NCBI RefSeq assembly: GCF_900104355.1
Contig: NZ_FNIY01000010.1
Location: 1-64,000 of the forward strand
DNA length: 64,000 nt
Reading direction: 5' to 3'
Origin: Phyllobacterium sp. OV277
Lineage (GTDB): Bacteria > Pseudomonadota > Alphaproteobacteria > Rhizobiales > Rhizobiaceae
In this document: positions 36,597 through 45,488 of the stretch, piece after piece
How the letters are laid out: every line of letters starts with the position of its first letter
How positions within the stretch are numbered: the stretch's first letter is position 1
Translations under genes and position numbers: made by a program
The notes under the pieces: generated by a model
Told to the model about the DNA's origin: nothing
Seen by the model: only the letters and a program-made list of their open reading frames with translations
Database searches by the model: none

Positions 36597-38014
36597 TGGC
36601 TCATCCAGTCAACATCATTGGCATTGTCGGTGCTGGCACCATGGGACGGGGTATCGCCCATCTGATCGCACGATCCGGCATAAGGGCAATTCTGCATGAT
36701 ACGCAGGAGGGCATGGCTGCGAAAGCCAAAGCCACGATCCTTGCCGAGATTGACCAGCGTATCGCGCGTGGCAAATCGACGGAAGGCGAGCGCGATGCGT
36801 GCGCCGGAAATATCGTCATTGCCGAGACCTTGAATGATCTGGCGCCTGCACAATTGGTTGTCGAAGCCATCATCGAGACGCTGGAAGCCAAGGCTGCGCT
36901 GTTCCAATCATTGGAAGCGATTTGCACTCCGGATTGTCTCCTCGCTACCAACACCTCATCCCTATCCATCGATGCAATCGCCCGCTCCATCCGGGATCCC
37001 AAACGTTTTGCCGGACTGCATTTCTTCAATCCGGCTCCGCTGATGAAACTCGTTGAAGTCGTCGCCGGTTCGCAGACCGAAACCGACGTGACAACGAAGC
37101 TATCCGATCTCGTTGTGAGGCTCGGGAAGACACCGGTCGAGGTGCGTGACAGTCCGGGATTTCTGGTCAATCGCTGTGCCCGTCCCTTTTATGGTGAGGC
37201 GCTCCAACTGCTTGAAGACGGCGTTGCCGATGCCATAACCATTGATGCCTGCCTTAAATCGTCAGGTGGTTTTCCTCTCGGGCCATTTGAACTGATTGAC
37301 CTTGTTGGTGCCGATATCAACCTTGCCGCAACGAAATCCGTATGGGAAGGGTTTGAGCGGTCACCACGCTTCAAGCCTTCGCCGCTTCTCGAAGACATGA
37401 AGGCCGAGGGCAGACTTGGCCGCAAAACCGGCAATGGGTTCTTCACCTATCCCCGTCAGGACAATGTGCTCTCGGGGGAGAGCCACATATCCACAGTTGA
37501 AGCGTTGAAACGGCAGTTGGAGACGCGCACGGGTGTTGCCGTTCATCTGAGCGATGGCCGCACTGCACATGAGCTTGGTACAGCCAACCACCAGCCCACC
37601 ATTGTGCTGGACCGGCAGATCGGCAACTGGCGCGGTCCCGTGACGCTTGCCTTCGCGCAATACGAACTGAGAGAGGCCGATATTCACTCCATAGCACTGC
37701 AAGCCAAGGCGCTCGGTGTTGAACTGCATGAAATTGCGGATACACCGGGGCTCATCTTCCTGCGCGTGGCGGCTATGCTGATTAATGAAGCAGCCTTTGC
37801 GTTTGAACAGGGCCTGTCCACGACAACGGGAATTGATACCGCGCTGAAACTCGGCCTGAATTTCCGGCATGGCCCGCATGAAATGCTTGATACGCTTGGT
37901 CTACCCGTTGTTAGCAATACGCTTGAGCGCTGCGGTCAAATCCATCCTTCTGGCCGATATGATCCGTGTCCGGCTCTAACCCGTTTTGCGGAGGATAAGA
38001 CAACGCAGAATTAG
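36596..38014 (+). CDS. 3-hydroxyacyl-CoA dehydrogenase (PaaH-like)
   Basis: A 472-residue NAD-dependent dehydrogenase with two C-terminal helical domains in tandem, the layout of PaaH/PaaC from aerobic phenylacetate breakdown. Rossmann motif GIVGAGTMGRGIAHL; catalytic His in LHFFNPAPLMKLVE; Asn in TNTSSLSI; DSPGFLVNR closes the active site. The second helical domain (residues about 380-460) repeats the fold (PGLIFLRVAAMLINEAAFAFEQG-like helix). The start overlaps the stop of the hydratase remnant by one base and has AGGAGG upstream. It would oxidise a late 3-hydroxyacyl-CoA of the pathway. Confidence 0.92.
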   Translation: MAHPVNIIGIVGAGTMGRGIAHLIARSGIRAILHDTQEGMAAKAKATILAEIDQRIARGKSTEGERDACAGNIVIAETLNDLAPAQLVVEAIIETLEAKAALFQSLEAICTPDCLLATNTSSLSIDAIARSIRDPKRFAGLHFFNPAPLMKLVEVVAGSQTETDVTTKLSDLVVRLGKTPVEVRDSPGFLVNRCARPFYGEALQLLEDGVADAITIDACLKSSGGFPLGPFELIDLVGADINLAATKSVWEGFERSPRFKPSPLLEDMKAEGRLGRKTGNGFFTYPRQDNVLSGESHISTVEALKRQLETRTGVAVHLSDGRTAHELGTANHQPTIVLDRQIGNWRGPVTLAFAQYELREADIHSIALQAKALGVELHEIADTPGLIFLRVAAMLINEAAFAFEQGLSTTTGIDTALKLGLNFRHGPHEMLDTLGLPVVSNTLERCGQIHPSGRYDPCPALTRFAEDKTTQN

Positions 38015-38085
38015 AGCGCGTGAGCACTTGCATCGAAGATCAATTTGCAATTGAGATGAACCATAAAAATAAGGGGAACGACGCA

Positions 38086-39219
38086 ATGAAGACAATAGCA
38101 GCAGCATTGGTGGCAGGTCTGGCCTTTTCGGCTCAGGCGATGGCCGAACCTGTAAAGATCGGCATGATCACTACACTGTCAGGCGGCGGCGCAGGCCTTG
38201 GCATCGATATCCGCGATGGCTTCCTGCTTGCCATCAAGGAGTCTGGCAACAAGGATATCAAGGTCATCGTTGAGGATGATGCGCAAAAGCCGGAGCTTGC
38301 GGTGCAGATCGCCGACAAGATGGTCCAGAGCGAAAAAGTCGATATTCTCACCGGTATTGTCTGGTCAAACCTTGCCATGGCGGTTGTTCCCGGTGTTGTT
38401 GGTCAGGGCACGTTCTATCTGTCCACCAATGCGGGTCCATCGGCGCTTGCCGGGGAAAAATGCAACCCCAATTACTTCAACGTTGCCTATCAGAACGACA
38501 ATCTGCATGAGGCGATGGGCAATTACGCTAATACAGCCAATTACAAAAAAACCTTCATTCTTGCCCCGAACTATCCAGCGGGCACAGATGCACTCACCGG
38601 CTTCAAGCGTTTCTACAAGGGCGCTTTGGCGGGCGAACTCTACACGAAGGTCGGCCAGACCGACTATGCCACCGAGATCGCGCAGATCCGCGCGTCGGGT
38701 GCTGACAGCGTCTATTTCTTCCTGCCCGGCGGCATGGGTATCGCCTTCATGAAGCAATACTCACAATCGGGTATTTCCACGCCTGTCATGGGCCCCGGCT
38801 TCTCCTTCGATCAGGATGTGCTTGGAGCCATCGGCGATGCAGCCTTGGGTGTCAAGAACTCGTCGCATTGGTCAAAAGACCTCGATAATGCGGCGAACAA
38901 GAAATATGTCGCTGCCTTCAAGGCTGAATATAAGCGCCTGCCATCGCTCTACGCGACACAGGGCTATGACACCGCCAATCTGATCCTCTCGGCTGTCGCC
39001 AAGGCGAGCGTCAAGGACAAGGATGCGTTCCGCGCTGCCCTCAAGGAAGCCAAGTTCGATTCCGTGCGCGGCAAGTTCAAGTTCGGCAACAACAACCACC
39101 CAATCCAGGACATCTATGTGCGTGAAGTGATCAAGGAAGACGGCGTTTTGACCAACAAGATCGTCGCCACCAGCTTCACCGATCATCAGGATGCCTATGC
39201 AGCCAACTGCAAGATGTAG
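38086..39219 (+). CDS. ABC transporter substrate-binding protein (Liv type, probably aromatic acid)
   Basis: A 377-residue periplasmic binding protein. Signal peptide MKTIAAALVAGLAFSAQAMA, then EPVKIGMITTLSGGGAGLG, the family opening. ATG at 38086 follows AAGGGG by about ten bases; the longer frame from 38020 is excluded. Liv-type proteins near aryl-CoA genes usually bind aromatic carboxylates rather than branched amino acids, so uptake of the pathway substrate is the best reading. Confidence 0.9.
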   Translation: MKTIAAALVAGLAFSAQAMAEPVKIGMITTLSGGGAGLGIDIRDGFLLAIKESGNKDIKVIVEDDAQKPELAVQIADKMVQSEKVDILTGIVWSNLAMAVVPGVVGQGTFYLSTNAGPSALAGEKCNPNYFNVAYQNDNLHEAMGNYANTANYKKTFILAPNYPAGTDALTGFKRFYKGALAGELYTKVGQTDYATEIAQIRASGADSVYFFLPGGMGIAFMKQYSQSGISTPVMGPGFSFDQDVLGAIGDAALGVKNSSHWSKDLDNAANKKYVAAFKAEYKRLPSLYATQGYDTANLILSAVAKASVKDKDAFRAALKEAKFDSVRGKFKFGNNNHPIQDIYVREVIKEDGVLTNKIVATSFTDHQDAYAANCKM

Positions 39220-39288
39220 GCGGTAAAACCCGGTGCGCGGATGAAAAGTCCGCGCACGTTGCTATGCCTGTTATGGATTGGATGAAAC

Positions 39289-40209
39289 TTGTCGTCGGCT
39301 CTCATCATTGAACAAGCCCTGAACGGCCTGCAGTTCGGCATCATGCTGTTTCTGATGGCCGCCGGATTGACGCTGATTTTCGGCGTCATGGGTGTGATCA
39401 ACCTCGCCCATGGCTCGCTCTATATGGTCGGTGCTTTCGCCTGCGCTGCCGTGGCGGCCTATACCGGCTCGTTCTGGCTCGGTCTGGTGGCCAGTCTCAT
39501 TGCTGCCGCCGCTGCCGGAGCGATTGTCGAAGTCACCGTGATCCGCCGCCTCTATAACCGCGATCATCTGGATCAGGTGCTTGCCACCTTCGCGCTCATC
39601 CTGATCTTTTCGGAAGGCACCCGCTGGGTTTTCGGCTCCTTCCCGCTCTATCTCGACATCCCAAAAGTCTTGCAGGGCGCAATAAGCCTGCCGGGCGGCG
39701 CGCAGTATCAACTCTACCGGCTCGCTATCATTGGCGCGGGACTTGTCGTTGCCATCGGGCTCTATCTGCTGATTGCAAAAACACGGTTGGGCATGCGCAT
39801 CCGTGCTGGCGAATCCGACCGCGAAATGATCGGCGCGCTTGGCGTCGACATTGCCTCGCTCAACACCATCGTTTTTGCGCTTGGAGCGGCGCTTGCAGGT
39901 CTTGCCGGAGCACTCGTCGGCGCATTGCAATCGGTGCAGGTAGGCATGGGGGAACCTGTGCTCATTCTTGCCTTTGTCGTTATCGTCATCGGCGGTATCG
40001 GCTCCATCAAAGGTGCGCTTGCCGGTGCCATTCTTGTTGGCGTTGTCGATACGATGGGGCGCTTTGTCCTGCCGCAACTGTTCACGCTGTTCATGGAGCC
40101 CTCACAGGCGGCTACGGCGGGCGCTGCTGTCGCCTCCATGCTGATCTACATCGTCATGGCCTTCATCCTCGCAGTGCGGCCAAAAGGCCTCTTTGCGGTC
40201 AATGCGTGA
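39289..40209 (+). CDS. ABC transporter permease, LivH type
   Basis: A 306-residue permease with about eight hydrophobic segments. Family marks: NGLQFGIMLFLMAAGLTLIF at the N-terminus, then INLAHGSLYMVGA, and ALVGALQSVQVGMGEPVL. The start seems to be TTG at 39289 with GGAT-type signals before it; homologues begin at the same residue. It forms the channel with LivM below. Confidence 0.88.
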   Translation: MSSALIIEQALNGLQFGIMLFLMAAGLTLIFGVMGVINLAHGSLYMVGAFACAAVAAYTGSFWLGLVASLIAAAAAGAIVEVTVIRRLYNRDHLDQVLATFALILIFSEGTRWVFGSFPLYLDIPKVLQGAISLPGGAQYQLYRLAIIGAGLVVAIGLYLLIAKTRLGMRIRAGESDREMIGALGVDIASLNTIVFALGAALAGLAGALVGALQSVQVGMGEPVLILAFVVIVIGGIGSIKGALAGAILVGVVDTMGRFVLPQLFTLFMEPSQAATAGAAVASMLIYIVMAFILAVRPKGLFAVNA

Positions 40210-40217
40210 GGGGTGAA

Positions 40218-41201
40218 ATGGTGAACCGCGAACGTCTTGTGAATATTGTTCTTGCCCTGATTTTGCCCGCACTGGCCTTCATTGCCTCTGGCATGGGCGA
40301 GCCCTTCTACATCACGCTTGCCACCCGTATCGCCATTCTCGCCCTTGCCGCTGTCGGATTGAATCTGGCACTCGGGCTTGGTGGCCTTGTCTCGTTCGGC
40401 CATGCGGCATTCTTCGGCATTGGCGGGTACGTGGCTGGAATATTTGCCACCCATGCCTTCAACCAGATACCGCTTCTCTCCTCGCCCTTTGTCATCATGG
40501 CGACAAACCAGATGCCGGTCATCTGGATTGTTAGCGCCATTGTTGCCGGTCTGGTTGCATTTCTCATTGGCTTGATCAGCCTGCGCACATCGGGCGTCTA
40601 TTTCATCATGATCACCCTCGCCTTTGCCCAGATGATCTATTATTTCGCCATTTCCTGGCCCGCCTATGGCGGCGAGGATGGGCTGTCGATCACGATACGC
40701 AATGGCTTTCCCGGTGTGAACACACTTGCTCCACTCAACTTCTTCCTGATTGCCTATGCCCTGCTCCTGCTTGCGCTGTTCGCCTTCGCGCGTCTGCGGG
40801 ATTCCCGTTTTGGTGCCGCCCTGCAGGCAACCCGGCAAAACGAGGTGCGCGTCGCGTCCATCGGCATCCGGCCACTGCGCATCCGGCTGGTTGCCTTCAT
40901 TCTATCGGGGATGATCACCGCCATCGCGGGCGCCCTCTTTGCCGATCTCAACCGCTTTGTCGGTCCGTCCATGCTTTCGTGGAGCATGTCCGGCGAATTG
41001 ATCGTGCTGATCATATTGGGAGGCACCGGCCGTCTCTTTGGCCCCGTTGCGGGGGCCATCCTGTTTGTCCTGTTCGAATTTGCCCTTGGCGGGCTGACCG
41101 AGCATTGGCAACTCTTCCTTGGTCTCATTCTCCTCGCGGTCGTCCTGTTCGGGCGCGGCGGTCTTGTTGGACTTCTCGCCGGTAAGGTGCGTCATGGCTG
41201 A
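40218..41201 (+). CDS. ABC transporter permease, LivM type
   Basis: A 327-residue permease with eight to nine hydrophobic segments; GLGGLVSFGHAAFFGIGGYV and ISLRTSGVYFIMITLAFAQM are characteristic LivM stretches. I place the start at the ATG at 40218, directly behind GAGGGGTGAA, rather than the GTG at 40206 that overlaps the livH stop. The gap to livH is 8 bp. Confidence 0.9.
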   Translation: MVNRERLVNIVLALILPALAFIASGMGEPFYITLATRIAILALAAVGLNLALGLGGLVSFGHAAFFGIGGYVAGIFATHAFNQIPLLSSPFVIMATNQMPVIWIVSAIVAGLVAFLIGLISLRTSGVYFIMITLAFAQMIYYFAISWPAYGGEDGLSITIRNGFPGVNTLAPLNFFLIAYALLLLALFAFARLRDSRFGAALQATRQNEVRVASIGIRPLRIRLVAFILSGMITAIAGALFADLNRFVGPSMLSWSMSGELIVLIILGGTGRLFGPVAGAILFVLFEFALGGLTEHWQLFLGLILLAVVLFGRGGLVGLLAGKVRHG

Positions 41202-41943
41202 ACCCGTTCTGAGCATCCGCAATCTCTGCAAATCCTTCGGCGCACTGAAGGCAACCGATGATGTCAGCCTTGACCTTTATCCCGGCGAAATCCATGCGCT
41301 GATCGGGCCGAACGGGGCGGGCAAATCCACGCTCATTCACCAGATCGCCGGGACATTGAAACACAATAGCGGTGCGATCCATTTCATGGGCCATGATATT
41401 TCGGCTCTGGATGTTTCGCAGCGCGCGCAACGCGGACTTGGCCGCACCTTCCAGATATCGTCGCTGACACCGGAGTTCTCGGCACTGCGCAATGTCATGC
41501 TCGCTGTTCAGGCCAATGAGGGTTCGAGCTTCCGCTTCTGGAAGCCCGTCATGGCCGATGCTTCGCTCAAAGACAGAGCGCGAGACATGCTTAGCCGTGT
41601 TGGGCTGCTTGACCGCGCTGATATACCCAGCGCCGAGCTTTCCCATGGGGAACGCCGCCAGCTTGAGATCGCCATTGCGCTGGCACTTGGTCCCAAGGCC
41701 TTTCTGCTTGATGAACCGATGGCGGGCATGGGACCGGAAGGCTCAAAGCGGCTGACAGCATTTCTTGATACGCTTCGGCATGAAGCACCAATCCTTCTTA
41801 TTGAACACGATATGGATGCGGTCTTCGCCTTGGCCGACCGTATTTCGGTGCTCGTCTATGGCCGCATCATTGCAACCGGCTCCGTCGATGAGATCCGGCA
41901 GAACCCGCTTGTGCGCGAAGCCTATCTCGGGGAGAGCGTCTGA
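41194..41943 (+). CDS. ABC transporter ATP-binding protein, LivG type
   Basis: A 249-residue ATPase. Walker A GPNGAGKSTLIHQ, signature LSHGERRQLEIAIAL, Walker B FLLDEPMAGMGPE. It starts inside the last eight bases of livM; the 25 upstream in-frame codons are excluded. AAGG lies eight bases before the ATG. With LivF it forms the ATPase heterodimer. Confidence 0.92.
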   Translation: MAEPVLSIRNLCKSFGALKATDDVSLDLYPGEIHALIGPNGAGKSTLIHQIAGTLKHNSGAIHFMGHDISALDVSQRAQRGLGRTFQISSLTPEFSALRNVMLAVQANEGSSFRFWKPVMADASLKDRARDMLSRVGLLDRADIPSAELSHGERRQLEIAIALALGPKAFLLDEPMAGMGPEGSKRLTAFLDTLRHEAPILLIEHDMDAVFALADRISVLVYGRIIATGSVDEIRQNPLVREAYLGESV

Positions 41944-42626
41944 TGCTGCTGGAACTTGCGAAGGTCGAAACATTCTATGGCGCATCGCAGGCGCTTTTCG
42001 GTGTTGATCTTGCGATGGCAGAAGGCGAAGTCGTCGCGCTTATGGGCCGCAACGGCATGGGTAAAACCACCACCATTCGCTCGATCTTCGGCCTCTCACC
42101 GTTGCGTCATGGTACCATCCGCTTTGCCGGTAATGACATCTCGGCAACGAAACCCTATCGCATTGCGCGGCTGGGTCTTGGCCTCGTGCCGGAAGGACGC
42201 CGCTGCTTTCCCAATCTGACCGTCGCGGAAAATCTGCTGGCCTCGGCGCGCAGTGGCTTCTGGACGATCAAGGAGGTCAACACGCTCTTCCCTCGCCTTG
42301 CGGAACGCTCCAGCCAATATGCCAATTCCCTTTCGGGCGGCGAACAGCAGATGCTTGCGGTTGGCCGCGCGCTGATGACCAATCCCAAACTGATTGTTCT
42401 CGATGAGGCAACAGAGGGGCTGGCGCCAGTCATCCGGCAGGAGATCTGGAAGGCCATCGCCGCGCTGAAGCAACAGGGCCAGTCCATTCTGGTTGTTGAT
42501 AAAACCCTGTCGGAACTGCTGCCGGTAGCTGACCGCTGCGTGATCCTCGAAAGGGGACGCAATGTCTGGAACGGCCTGCCGGGAGAATTAACCAGCGAGA
42601 TTCAGGATCGCTATCTTGGTGTGTGA
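41943..42626 (+). CDS. ABC transporter ATP-binding protein, LivF type
   Basis: A 227-residue ATPase. Walker A GRNGMGKTTTIRS, signature LSGGEQQMLAVGRALM, Walker B LIVLDEATEGLAP. It overlaps livG by one base. It is the last gene of the operon and is followed by a hairpin that begins before its stop codon. Confidence 0.92.
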   Translation: MLLELAKVETFYGASQALFGVDLAMAEGEVVALMGRNGMGKTTTIRSIFGLSPLRHGTIRFAGNDISATKPYRIARLGLGLVPEGRRCFPNLTVAENLLASARSGFWTIKEVNTLFPRLAERSSQYANSLSGGEQQMLAVGRALMTNPKLIVLDEATEGLAPVIRQEIWKAIAALKQQGQSILVVDKTLSELLPVADRCVILERGRNVWNGLPGELTSEIQDRYLGV

Positions 42627-42651
42627 CGGCTAAATCGAATAGCCGTCACAC
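42621..42651. terminator. Hairpin between convergent livF and P1B-ATPase genes
   Basis: A 12-bp perfect stem (GTGTGACGGCTA / TAGCCGTCACAC) with a 7-nt loop spans the livF stop and ends 8 bp before the ATPase stop. No long T-run is present, so it is probably a bidirectional terminator of moderate strength. Confidence 0.65.
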
Positions 42652-42659
42652 ATCATTGT

Positions 42660-44954
42660 CTATGAGCGGCCTTTCCAGCCGAGAAGCCGCATGGCATTGG
42701 CTGTTACCAGCACCGTCGCGCCCGTATCGGCAAGGATCGCGGGCCACAGGCCAGTCAGGCCAATGATGGTCGTCACCAGAAACACCGCCTTCAACCCAAG
42801 CGCGACGGTGATGTTCTGGCGGATATTGCTCATCACTGTCTTCGACAGATCAATCATATTGGCAACATCGATCACCCGGCCATGCAGGATCGCCGCATCG
42901 GCGGTTTCAAGCGCCACATCGGTGCCACCGCCCATGGCAATGCCGATATCGGCTGCGGCAAGCGCCGGAGCATCGTTGATACCGTCGCCAACCTTGGCAA
43001 CAGTCAGGCCGGAACGCTGCATCTCGCCCACAATCCGCTGCTTATCCTGTGGCAGCAATTCGGCTCTTGGCTCAATGCCCAGTTTGGAGGCAATGGCTTC
43101 GGCGGTGCGGCTGTTATCACCTGTCAGCATCACGGCGCGAATGCCCTGCTCTTTCAGGATGGCAAGTCCGCGCTCCGCATCGGCACGCGGCTCATCGCGC
43201 ATGGCCAGCAATCCGGCCAGCTTACCCGCTACAACTACAACGGAAACCGTCTTTCCCTGATCATTCAGCTTTTCAATTGAAGCTGTTTGTTCGGCATTGA
43301 GCGGCGTGGTTGCAGCGACTGATTGCGGCGAGCCGAGAAACACTGTCTTGCCGGAAACGGTTCCTTCAACACCTTTGCCTGATACCGCCTTGGCCGATGT
43401 AGCGGGCAGAACTGCAACGCCACCAGCCTTGGCCCGGTCAAGAATGGCCATGGCCAGCGGATGGCTGGAGCCGGTTTCGAGAGCAGCGGCCATCGACAGG
43501 ATTTCCTGCTCGGACATACCGAATGAAACGATATCCGTGACGACGGGTTTGCCTTCGGTCAAAGTGCCCGTCTTGTCGAAGGCAACAGCCGTGACTTTTC
43601 TGAAGGTCTCAAGCACGGCGCCGCCCTTCATCAGCAGGCCGCGCCGCGCACCGGCGGAAAGACCTGCGGCAATGGCAGCGGGCGTCGAAATAACCAGCGC
43701 ACAGGGACAACCGATCAACAGAATGGCGAGACCCTTATAGACCCATTCACTCCAGATACCGCCCATGAACAATGGCGGCACGACAGCAACAAGCGCCGCA
43801 ACAACCATGATGGCAGGTGTGTAGTAGCGCGAAAAACCGTCAATAAAGCGCTCGGTTGGAGCCTTGCTTTCCTGCGCCTCTTCAACGAGCCTGATGACCC
43901 GGGCAATCGTATTGTCACTCGACGTCGCCGTCACATTGATCCGCAGGACACCATCGGTATTGATCGTACCGGCGAAAATCGCATCGCCAACATTTTTGCG
44001 TTTTGGCGTGCTTTCGCCCGTTACCGGCGCCTCATCTATTTCGCTTGTGCCTTCGGTGACATCGCCATCGGCGGGAATACGGTCGCCCGGTCGGACAAGG
44101 ATGATGTCGCCAATAGCCAAACTATCGGCAGGTACAGACGTGGTATTGCCACCACGCTCCACCAGTGCGGTTTTGGGGACGAGATCAGCCAGACCCTGAA
44201 TACTGGCACGGGCGCGGCCAGCCGCAACACCTTCAAGCAATTCGCCAATCAGAAACAGGAACACTACGGCCGCAGCTTCTTCACCCGCGCCGATAAACAC
44301 AGCACCAATCGCGGCGATGGTCATCAACATTTCAATGGAGAATGGCGTGCCAGATCGAGCAGCCATGATCGACCGGCGGGCGATCGGAATAAGACCGACA
44401 AACATCGCGACCACAAAAGCCCAGTTGGCAATATCGGGAAAGACTTTGCCGACGCCGTAGGCCGCAACCAGAGCCACGCCGCTGATGATGGTCAAAAAGC
44501 CCTTGCGGCTCTGCCACCAGCGGCTTGGCTTTGAACTTTGCGCCGACGCAGCGGTAGCGACCACAGGAGCATTTGCTTTTGCTTGGTCATGGCCTGAATG
44601 ATCGTGACCCACATGGTCGTGATCATGGTGATCCCCGTGGTCATGTCCTTCGTGGGAATGGCCTGCATGGTTGTGGTTCGCGTGATCGTGACCGCTGCAT
44701 GTTGGAGCGGCCGCCGGTGCAGTGCTTTTGGCAGTCAGCGGCGAAACCTTGTAGCCAAGCCCGCCCACCTTTTTCTGGAGAACAGTCAGATCCGCCGTCT
44801 CATCGTGTTTGACTGTCATTGTCCCGGCGGTGACCGAGACGGAAATGTCAGATACTCCCGGCAAGCGGCGCACCGCCGTATCGATCTTGGCCGCACAGCT
44901 GGCACAGTCCATGCCCTCGACCCGGAAGCGGGTTTGCGTTGGCGCTGCTGTCAT
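42660..44954 (-). CDS. Zn/Cd/Pb-exporting P1B-type ATPase (ZntA-like)
   Basis: A 764-residue heavy-metal pump of the inner membrane. One N-terminal HMA domain with GMDCASCAAK (residues 14-23), then a His/Asp-rich linker (residues about 93-128, some 14 His in repeats such as HDHGDHHDHDH), then the P-type core: CPC in IGCPCALVIS, phosphorylated Asp in DKTGTLTEG, HP locus SSHPLAMAI, TGDNSRTAEA and GDGINDAPAL. CPC with a single HMA domain and a ZntR/CadR-like MerR partner indicate export of Zn, Cd or Pb. SD GAGGTT five bases upstream. Divergent from merR. Confidence 0.9.
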   Translation of the reverse strand: MTAAPTQTRFRVEGMDCASCAAKIDTAVRRLPGVSDISVSVTAGTMTVKHDETADLTVLQKKVGGLGYKVSPLTAKSTAPAAAPTCSGHDHANHNHAGHSHEGHDHGDHHDHDHVGHDHSGHDQAKANAPVVATAASAQSSKPSRWWQSRKGFLTIISGVALVAAYGVGKVFPDIANWAFVVAMFVGLIPIARRSIMAARSGTPFSIEMLMTIAAIGAVFIGAGEEAAAVVFLFLIGELLEGVAAGRARASIQGLADLVPKTALVERGGNTTSVPADSLAIGDIILVRPGDRIPADGDVTEGTSEIDEAPVTGESTPKRKNVGDAIFAGTINTDGVLRINVTATSSDNTIARVIRLVEEAQESKAPTERFIDGFSRYYTPAIMVVAALVAVVPPLFMGGIWSEWVYKGLAILLIGCPCALVISTPAAIAAGLSAGARRGLLMKGGAVLETFRKVTAVAFDKTGTLTEGKPVVTDIVSFGMSEQEILSMAAALETGSSHPLAMAILDRAKAGGVAVLPATSAKAVSGKGVEGTVSGKTVFLGSPQSVAATTPLNAEQTASIEKLNDQGKTVSVVVVAGKLAGLLAMRDEPRADAERGLAILKEQGIRAVMLTGDNSRTAEAIASKLGIEPRAELLPQDKQRIVGEMQRSGLTVAKVGDGINDAPALAAADIGIAMGGGTDVALETADAAILHGRVIDVANMIDLSKTVMSNIRQNITVALGLKAVFLVTTIIGLTGLWPAILADTGATVLVTANAMRLLGWKGRS

Positions 44955-44995
44955 GATTCAACCTCTCTTGACTCTGTTGACGGCAACGCTACATG

Positions 44996-45010
44996 CTCTA
45001 GTGACTAGAG
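44996..45010. promoter_or_regulatory. MerR-type operator for the metal-export pair
   Basis: The perfect dyad CTCTAGT-G-ACTAGAG lies between the divergent ATPase and merR genes, with TTGCTC just beyond it on the ATPase strand as a -35-like box, the usual placement of a MerR-family site inside a long promoter spacer. Its right half runs into the Shine-Dalgarno sequence of merR (GAGGAG, 45007-45012). Confidence 0.75.
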
Positions 45011-45021
45011 GAGCAAGCGAA

Positions 45022-45447
45022 ATGTTGAAAGAAATTTCAATCGGTGAAGCAGCCAAGCGCAGCGGCGTCAAAGTGCCGACGATCCGTTATTATGAGCAGA
45101 TCGGGTTGCTGGCAGAACCGGCGCGCACGGATGGCAACCGCAGGCATTATGAAGAGACGGATATTCGCAGGCTGGCGTTCATTCGCCATGCGCGGGAACT
45201 GGGTTTTGAAATCGGCTCCATCCGCACCCTGCTACATTTGCAGGATGATCCCAATCAACCCTGTGAAACGGCAGATGGTATCGCCAATGCGCGGCTCATC
45301 GAGGTTGAGCAGCGCATCCGCAGCCTGAATGCACTGAAAGCCGAGTTGGAATTGATGGTCGAAGGATGCAGGCATGGCCGCGTTGGGGAATGCCGTGTGA
45401 TCGAAATTCTGGCCGATCATGGCAAATGCGTTCATCCGCATCATTAA
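45022..45447 (+). CDS. MerR family metal-responsive regulator (ZntR/CadR-like)
   Basis: A 141-residue MerR regulator. The winged helix is SIGEAAKRSGVKVPTIRYYE with a second part TDGNRRHYEETDIRRLAFIR. A dimerisation helix follows. Candidate metal ligands are Cys in NQPCETA (about residue 79), Cys in EGCRHGRVGEC, and the tail GKCVHPHH, a pattern of Zn/Cd/Pb sensors rather than CueR. ATG at 45022 with GAGGAG nine bases upstream; 71 upstream open codons are excluded. It should activate the divergent ATPase. Confidence 0.9.
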   Translation: MLKEISIGEAAKRSGVKVPTIRYYEQIGLLAEPARTDGNRRHYEETDIRRLAFIRHARELGFEIGSIRTLLHLQDDPNQPCETADGIANARLIEVEQRIRSLNALKAELELMVEGCRHGRVGECRVIEILADHGKCVHPHH

Positions 45448-45474
45448 GATTGCGGTCTATTAAACCGCAATCTT
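45446..45474. terminator. Bidirectional terminator between merR and the L,D-transpeptidase gene
   Basis: An 11-bp perfect stem (AAGATTGCGGT / ACCGCAATCTT) with a 7-nt loop begins at the merR stop codon and sits 15 bp from the convergent gene's stop. AT-rich ends give short U stretches on both strands. Confidence 0.75.
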
Positions 45475-45488
45475 AATTGCATCAGAGA

